64,000 nucleotides of DNA. Origin: Diphasiastrum complanatum. Taxonomy: Eukaryota > Streptophyta > Lycopodiopsida > Lycopodiales > Lycopodiaceae. Below the pieces are notes generated by a model. That model searched no databases. It saw only the letters and a list, made by a program, of their open reading frames with translations, and was not told the DNA's origin. Location: the NCBI GenBank assembly GCA_029204225.1, contig MU832171.1, forward strand, positions 1 to 64,000, in the 5' to 3' direction. Positions 59,360 to 64,000 of the stretch are shown here, piece after piece. Both the position numbers and the translations under genes were made by a program. Every line of letters starts with the position of its first letter. Position 1 is the first letter of the stretch.

Positions 59360-59940
59360 AATGTGTTGCACAATATATTTTTAAGCTCAAAAAAAAAACC
59401 TCAAACTTTTTGCTCGGAAAGTTACCATCCCCCACTTCTACAAATAGAGCCAAACCATGCTGAAATTTCTCAATCTAAATAACATCATATGAGATATTAT
59501 AGTTGTTTAGATTGAATTGACTGCTATGTTATTCATTTATGGGTTATATTGATATTATTGTGGTTCTTGTCTATAATTACATGAGAAACACAAGATAAGT
59601 AGCATTTAGCAAGGTGAGCACATTTGGATGGAGACCTATCACATATGCCCAATGTGTGGCACAATATATTTCTAAGCTCAAAAAAAAAACTAGAACCTTT
59701 TGCTCAGAAAGTTACCATCCCCCACTTCTACAAATAGAGCCAAACCATGATGAAATTACTCAATTTAAATAACATCATACGAGATATTATAGTTGTTTGG
59801 ATTGAATTGACTACTATGTTATTCATTTATGGGTTATATTGATATTATTGTGGTTCTTGTCCATAATTACATGAGAAACACAAGATAAGTAGCATTTAGC
59901 AAGGTGAGCACATTTGGATGGAGACCTATCACATATGCCC
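59360..59940. repeat. Tandem duplication of about 290 bp
   Basis: 59360-59650 and 59651-59940 align over their full length with roughly 94% identity (shared gttaccatcccccacttcta, tttggatggagacctatcac). No coding sense. Confidence 0.93.
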
Positions 59941-60426
59941 ATTTGACTTCTGAAATTGCTATTGTCAACAATCAATGTGTTGGGAGAATCTATTTTGCGA
60001 TGACTTACTAATAAAACTAGCCAAGAGCTCTAGCATGCTATTTGTGCCAACAATTGCTACAAGCTTTGCTTGTAATACATGGACATTGAAAGCATGTAGA
60101 TTGCATTCACCAACAAATTCCTCTGACTAATATCATTATGACATATGTTGCAAACCTCTTTGATGATGAGCATCAAAGAGGTCAATGTCCATATCTTAAA
60201 GACATGGGAAATTATTAATATTTTTTTACTGACCTAGTTTATTTTTGTCACGTGCAAATGTAAGTTGCTACAATAGGAGGTTACAAAAAAGTGGGCAAAA
60301 AATAGCAGTAGTGGCATGAACGCTCAAACATATGTTATTGTATTGCAATTGCGTTTCCAATTTTCCTAAGTCCTCAACAAAATCATGAATAGTATACTAT
60401 GTCTTTTGATAATTTAAATTGTGCCA
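59941..60426. other. No gene recognised
   Basis: AT-rich flank 3' of the reductase-like gene. Confidence 0.4.
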
Positions 60427-61054
60427 CTACAAGAATTTATGCTCCTTTAAGCTTCCAATAGTCTCCACAAGAAGCTCTTCAACCTGTTGAAATTTCAAAC
60501 CCAACTTTTGTAGTCTTTCATTTGATGCTTGGTAGACTGGAACTCTAGGTGAAGACTCATCGTTATATCTGCACTCAGACACCATAAAAAAAAGATCAAT
60601 CTTGGTGTTCCAAGTCCACAAAGGTGGCAAAAGCTACTTCAAAAGTATAACTCTCTATTGCCTCAAGATTTCCACATTTCAATTCTATTAAGCCATTCAT
60701 CAATCAATAATGTGTGTCTATTGTCGACGGTTTCAAAATCTTAAATAACAATGTTTGAGCAAATGTTTTCACACAAAAACACCAAGAAGCAATCCTTCTC
60801 ATAGATTTGATTTTTTGCTACCAAATCTATTGTGATAACTATAATCTAAAGAGAAGATATTTACTTTATTGGAATAGGATAATCAAGGTAGATATTCTTC
60901 AGGATATTGGCGATGTCTCCATAATGAAAAATACGTCCCAGACAAAGATATCTTCCGGATGTCGTAGGTTCTTCATAGGCCAAAATATGCGCTTCTGCTG
61001 TGTCTTTCACCCCTACCCAACCTAAGGATGCATTTGGATATGTTTCTATAGAAC
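60427..61054 (-). CDS. Cinnamoyl-CoA-reductase-like SDR, last two exons
   Basis: Exon A is 61054-60865 and exon B is 60568-60427 (minus). Exon A is preceded by a TGTCAG acceptor and reads GSIETYPNASLGWVGVKDTA, EAHILAYEEPTTSGRYLCLG, then LKNIYLDYPIPIK. Its donor (AA|GTAAAT) and the exon B acceptor (GTGCAG|A) join in phase to give Lys, and exon B continues YNDESSPRVPVYQASNERLQ, KLGLKFQQVEELLVETI to a stop. This is the C-terminal substrate-side part of the extended short-chain dehydrogenase family that includes cinnamoyl-CoA reductase, acting on phenylpropanoid CoA esters or related carbonyls. The NAD(P)-binding and catalytic YxxxK exons are not seen within the next kilobase. The exact substrate cannot be told. 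Confidence 0.75.
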
Positions 61055-62103
61055 CTGACACAAAAGAAACAACTTCCATCATTGAGACAAAGTTTCACAA
61101 TGATCTTTTACCTTAAAGATTTTCAAATATAAAAAAAAGCAAAAACTGTTCTTAACTTTGAATCACCTATATTCCATCACATTATTGAAAACTTTGTCCA
61201 AATGAGCATAGAAACATTAGAACAAAATCTAGTCATACTCCATTAGCAATATATTGCAAAAGAGCATGCTTTCTTCTTTAATGGAAAATAGATAGACAAT
61301 AAGGTGAACAAATGTGGGTGTATTTTCTAAAACTAACTAGACAATTTATTGCATAGCACCTCATTGTGATGCGTATACACATCATGTTTTTAAAAATTTG
61401 TGTATCTTTAGCATAGCATGTTAAAAAAATGGTCTATGGTTGGAAGCATGGCATAGAAAACATTAGTTGAGTAACTTATTTATCCAAGGGGCTATTTCTT
61501 TAAAATAAAATGAGTGATAAAGTTATAAATCTACATTATGCTTCGTGGAGATAACCAAGTTTAACGCAATAATGTACAACATGTTGCCATATGGAGAGGA
61601 GTATACTCACCTACACCCATCCAAAAAAATAACTAGGTTACAATATAGGAGTTCATGTAAGAATGTCAAACTTCATTGCATAATCCTAGTTGTTATCCAT
61701 ATCACAACTCCATAATATTTAGAAATAAGAGCATTAAAAGTCATCAACCTCAAAACTAAACATTAATGTCAGTACCATGCAAGTCCAACATCTAACTTGA
61801 TTAAGTATTCATTAGAATGCTAGTGAATTGTCTCACTAAGTAGGGAAAAAAATGTACCACCATAAGTACTTCCTTGGTAAAATCTATGCAAGTTTGTGTT
61901 AATCATGATACAATGTTTTTAGTTGTATAACAATGCATGTAAATGCTTACATCATAGTAGTTGGCTCTATTATATCTCAATAACATCATAATTCTAGAGT
62001 GATTTTAGTCTTTTTTCATATCCAAGCCCAATGCTTGAGAGATTTATCAATGAGCCACATTCAGGACATTATTCAAAGTGGCCAAAAACACATGATAAGT
62101 TTA
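61055..62103. other. Intron or intergenic DNA, no exon found
   Basis: AT-rich, no open frame of note on either strand. If the reductase-like gene is complete, this belongs to an intron. Confidence 0.4.
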
Positions 62104-64000
62104 TGTTCTCTAACAACCTTTGGTAGAAAGTAACAATAGCCACTTTGTGGTTGAGCCAATCGATAAATTTCTAACCCATGAGAATGTATTATTTGAGCAT
62201 AGGAAAGCAAGACTTGATGGTGTTATTGACATTCCTTCACTTTCAAAGAATTTGCTAAGTGCTGGTCAAATAATAGAGAAAGGATACATGGTAAAGTTTG
62301 GTGGCGATGCTTGTTTACAAAGGAAGAAATGTTGGTTGATATGGGCAATAGACAAGGTAGACATTTCAAGCTTGATGCTTTTGTTATGACTAGCAAAAGG
62401 GATGGAATGGAATAGGAGATTGGTCTCAACTTTCCAAATTTCTCTTTTAGCATCAATAAGATTGATGGATCTTATGCAAAGTTTAACAAGCTTCCTTATG
62501 CTAGATCTAGGTCAAGATCTACTTTGCTTCTTGGAAATGTTCATCTTTGTGCTAACTTGGCTAGCTGTGAGGATAGTGATGGTTCTTCATGGCAAGTGCA
62601 AGCATGCAAAAGGTAAGGAAAGAGTTAACTTCATCAGTGGAGGTGGTGAAGGTTCTTCCTTGGACAAGGTTGTTGGTAATGATTCCTTTGATCATATGAA
62701 AAAAAATGTTGCTAGGTGCATGCATAAAGGAAGTGGTTCTTCTACATTTCTTTGTTATGATTCCAAGAAAGTCATTTGTGCAACAAGTGGTGTCACATGT
62801 CTTCATGAAGAGAATAGATCAAATGGCTCTATCATGAGACTTGGTGAGGGAGATAGTCACAAGTCAAGAAGAAGAGAAGTATGTGAAGTATTCAAAGTAG
62901 GATGTACTTTGAATGATGTCATTGTGAATGATAGTGAGGAAGAATTATTATCATATGAGTCGTTACCTAAATCATTGAGTAGAAGTTCTTGTTTGAAAAA
63001 AGAGAGTACTTCAATCATCCTTATGTTGAAGGTACTAATGTTTTATTTCATGGCTTCTAATGTCTTTGAGGTTTCTACTTCTTATGATGCAATTATTAAG
63101 ATGGAGTCTTGTGAAGGAAATGGCAATGGAAGTTTGGTTATTGGAAAGATCCAAGGCATGGATCTCACATCTCTTCATCACTCAAAGGATTCTATGATTA
63201 TGGCAAATTGTTCACTCATGGTCGAGATGGCAAAAGGTTGGTTGGAGAGGACTGCATGGAGCAAATCGAGAGGCAATTTTTTCAAGGAAAGAAAAATCTT
63301 ATTGGTGAGCTTATTGAGGCTTTTTATGAACTCAAGAGGGCTGGATTTATTAGGTTTGATATGCATCTTCACCTACTCTACTTCATGTTGGATGGAAAGT
63401 TTGGAATCTATCTTTTGCTTTATGATGGTGGCATTGTTTTCACTTTAAACCTTTGTGGAAGGTCAAGATCAAGCATTGATAAGATCTTGTTGGATATAGA
63501 TCATATGTTTGAGAGGGAGTATTTTTAGAGGTTCACGTCTGAAGATATTCATATCTTTGATGGTCAAGAGGAAGATCAAGAGGTTGGTCTCAAAGGCCTT
63601 CAACAAGACAAAAAAGAAGTTGGCAATCTAGTCAAGAGCATCAAAGGAGAGTCAAATGGCAAAGAAGTTATGGATCTATTTTTGCATGTGTTTGAAGACT
63701 CAAGTTAAGGTCAAAGGAACATCAATGAAGTTTTGTTCAAGTTTATTTTACTTGTTCTATCTCAGGTTTGAGCAATTTCATGTGGATGTTTACAAATTGT
63801 CAAGATATGGTGAAACTAGCTACATTGTTTTACATCATTTTGATGTTGGAGTTGTATGAGCATTCTTGGCTGATTTTTCCGATGGAAATGAAGCTAATGG
63901 AGGTTCATTATATCACTCATTCATGCCTAAGTTCTCAAAGTTTGAACTATATGGTGCCAATGCTTGGAGATTGTCAATTTTTGGTGAATCTATGGTCATT
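62104..64000 (+). pseudogene. Copia-derived element with replaced middle, runs off right edge
   Basis: It starts with the end of copia protease (VIDIPSLSKNLLSAGQIIEK, GYMVKFGGDACL) and, after a frameshift near 62330, pre-integrase remnants (NRQGRHFKLDAFVMTSKRDG) and LPYARSRSRST at about 62490. After that no integrase follows. 62402-63448 is one long frame of unknown sequence. A second frame from 63112 to 63708 (QIERQFFQGKKNLIGELIEA, then a TAG at 63526-63528, then EDQEVGLKGLQQDKKEVGN) joins the segment shared with 47838-48280. Several shifts and stops. Whether any of this is translated is unknown. Confidence 0.6.

Noticed and set aside
62402-63448. A 348-codon host gene
   Set aside because: It overlaps another plausible frame, starts within copia pre-integrase remnants and has no recognised domain. 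Treated as part of a copia derivative.

Overview
The window looks like nuclear DNA of a large-genome vascular plant, most likely a gymnosperm. I base this on AT-rich sequence packed with decayed LTR retrotransposons, one Penelope-like element, a host gene with an 8.8 kb intron, and plant-specific gene families (DUF688 protein, cinnamoyl-CoA-reductase-like protein). There are no bacterial-style genes, no rRNA and no CRISPR arrays. Species cannot be named from sequence alone.

Host genes are few. (1) A four-exon gene on + (12629-23172) encodes a roughly 310-residue membrane-anchored, Cys-rich protein with a cyclophilin-like domain. Its second intron holds a recent Penelope-like element (PLE, 16272-19996). 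(2) A single-exon DUF688-type gene lies on - (32292-33242), with three tandem 50 bp repeats carrying ABRE/G-box dyads about 0.8 kb upstream. (3) The last two exons of a cinnamoyl-CoA-reductase-like gene lie on - (60427-61054) with a clean splice between them; earlier exons were not found.

The rest is mobile DNA. 1-4110 (-) is the 5' LTR, long leader and gag-protease of a Ty3/gypsy element. 4757-6060 is a candidate LTR with a 149 bp GA tract. 6167-8240 (-) is the integrase/chromodomain end of a gypsy element of the same family. 8520-9342 (-) is a Ty1/copia LTR plus leader that cut a second gypsy element (9343-10758). 26-30.6 kb holds copia gag pieces, a 5'-truncated non-LTR element and a gag-only copia derivative. 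34-38.7 kb holds SINE-like, hairpin, microsatellite, copia and gypsy pieces. 39.05-42.10 kb (+) is a gypsy copy that jumped into an old copia element.

42.1-52.85 kb is a readable nest. The old copia element is split by a 682 bp solo LTR (43499-50037, TSD TGCAC). That LTR was itself entered by a younger copia element (44174-50025, TSD CAATT). A second solo LTR (51086-51935) sits in the old RNase H. The younger copia lacks reverse transcriptase: about 1.05 kb of unrelated sequence sits in its place, and part of that sequence recurs at 63.55-64.0 kb in another copia-derived element at the right edge. 54.05-58.41 kb (-) is a further non-autonomous copia-like element that keeps only remnants of the pol entry region.

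The points most worth follow-up are the PLE and its clade, the non-LTR fragment with a restriction-like-endonuclease pattern (26772-27690), the copia derivatives with replaced RT, and the palindromic CACACGTGTG boxes that recur in several LTR families.
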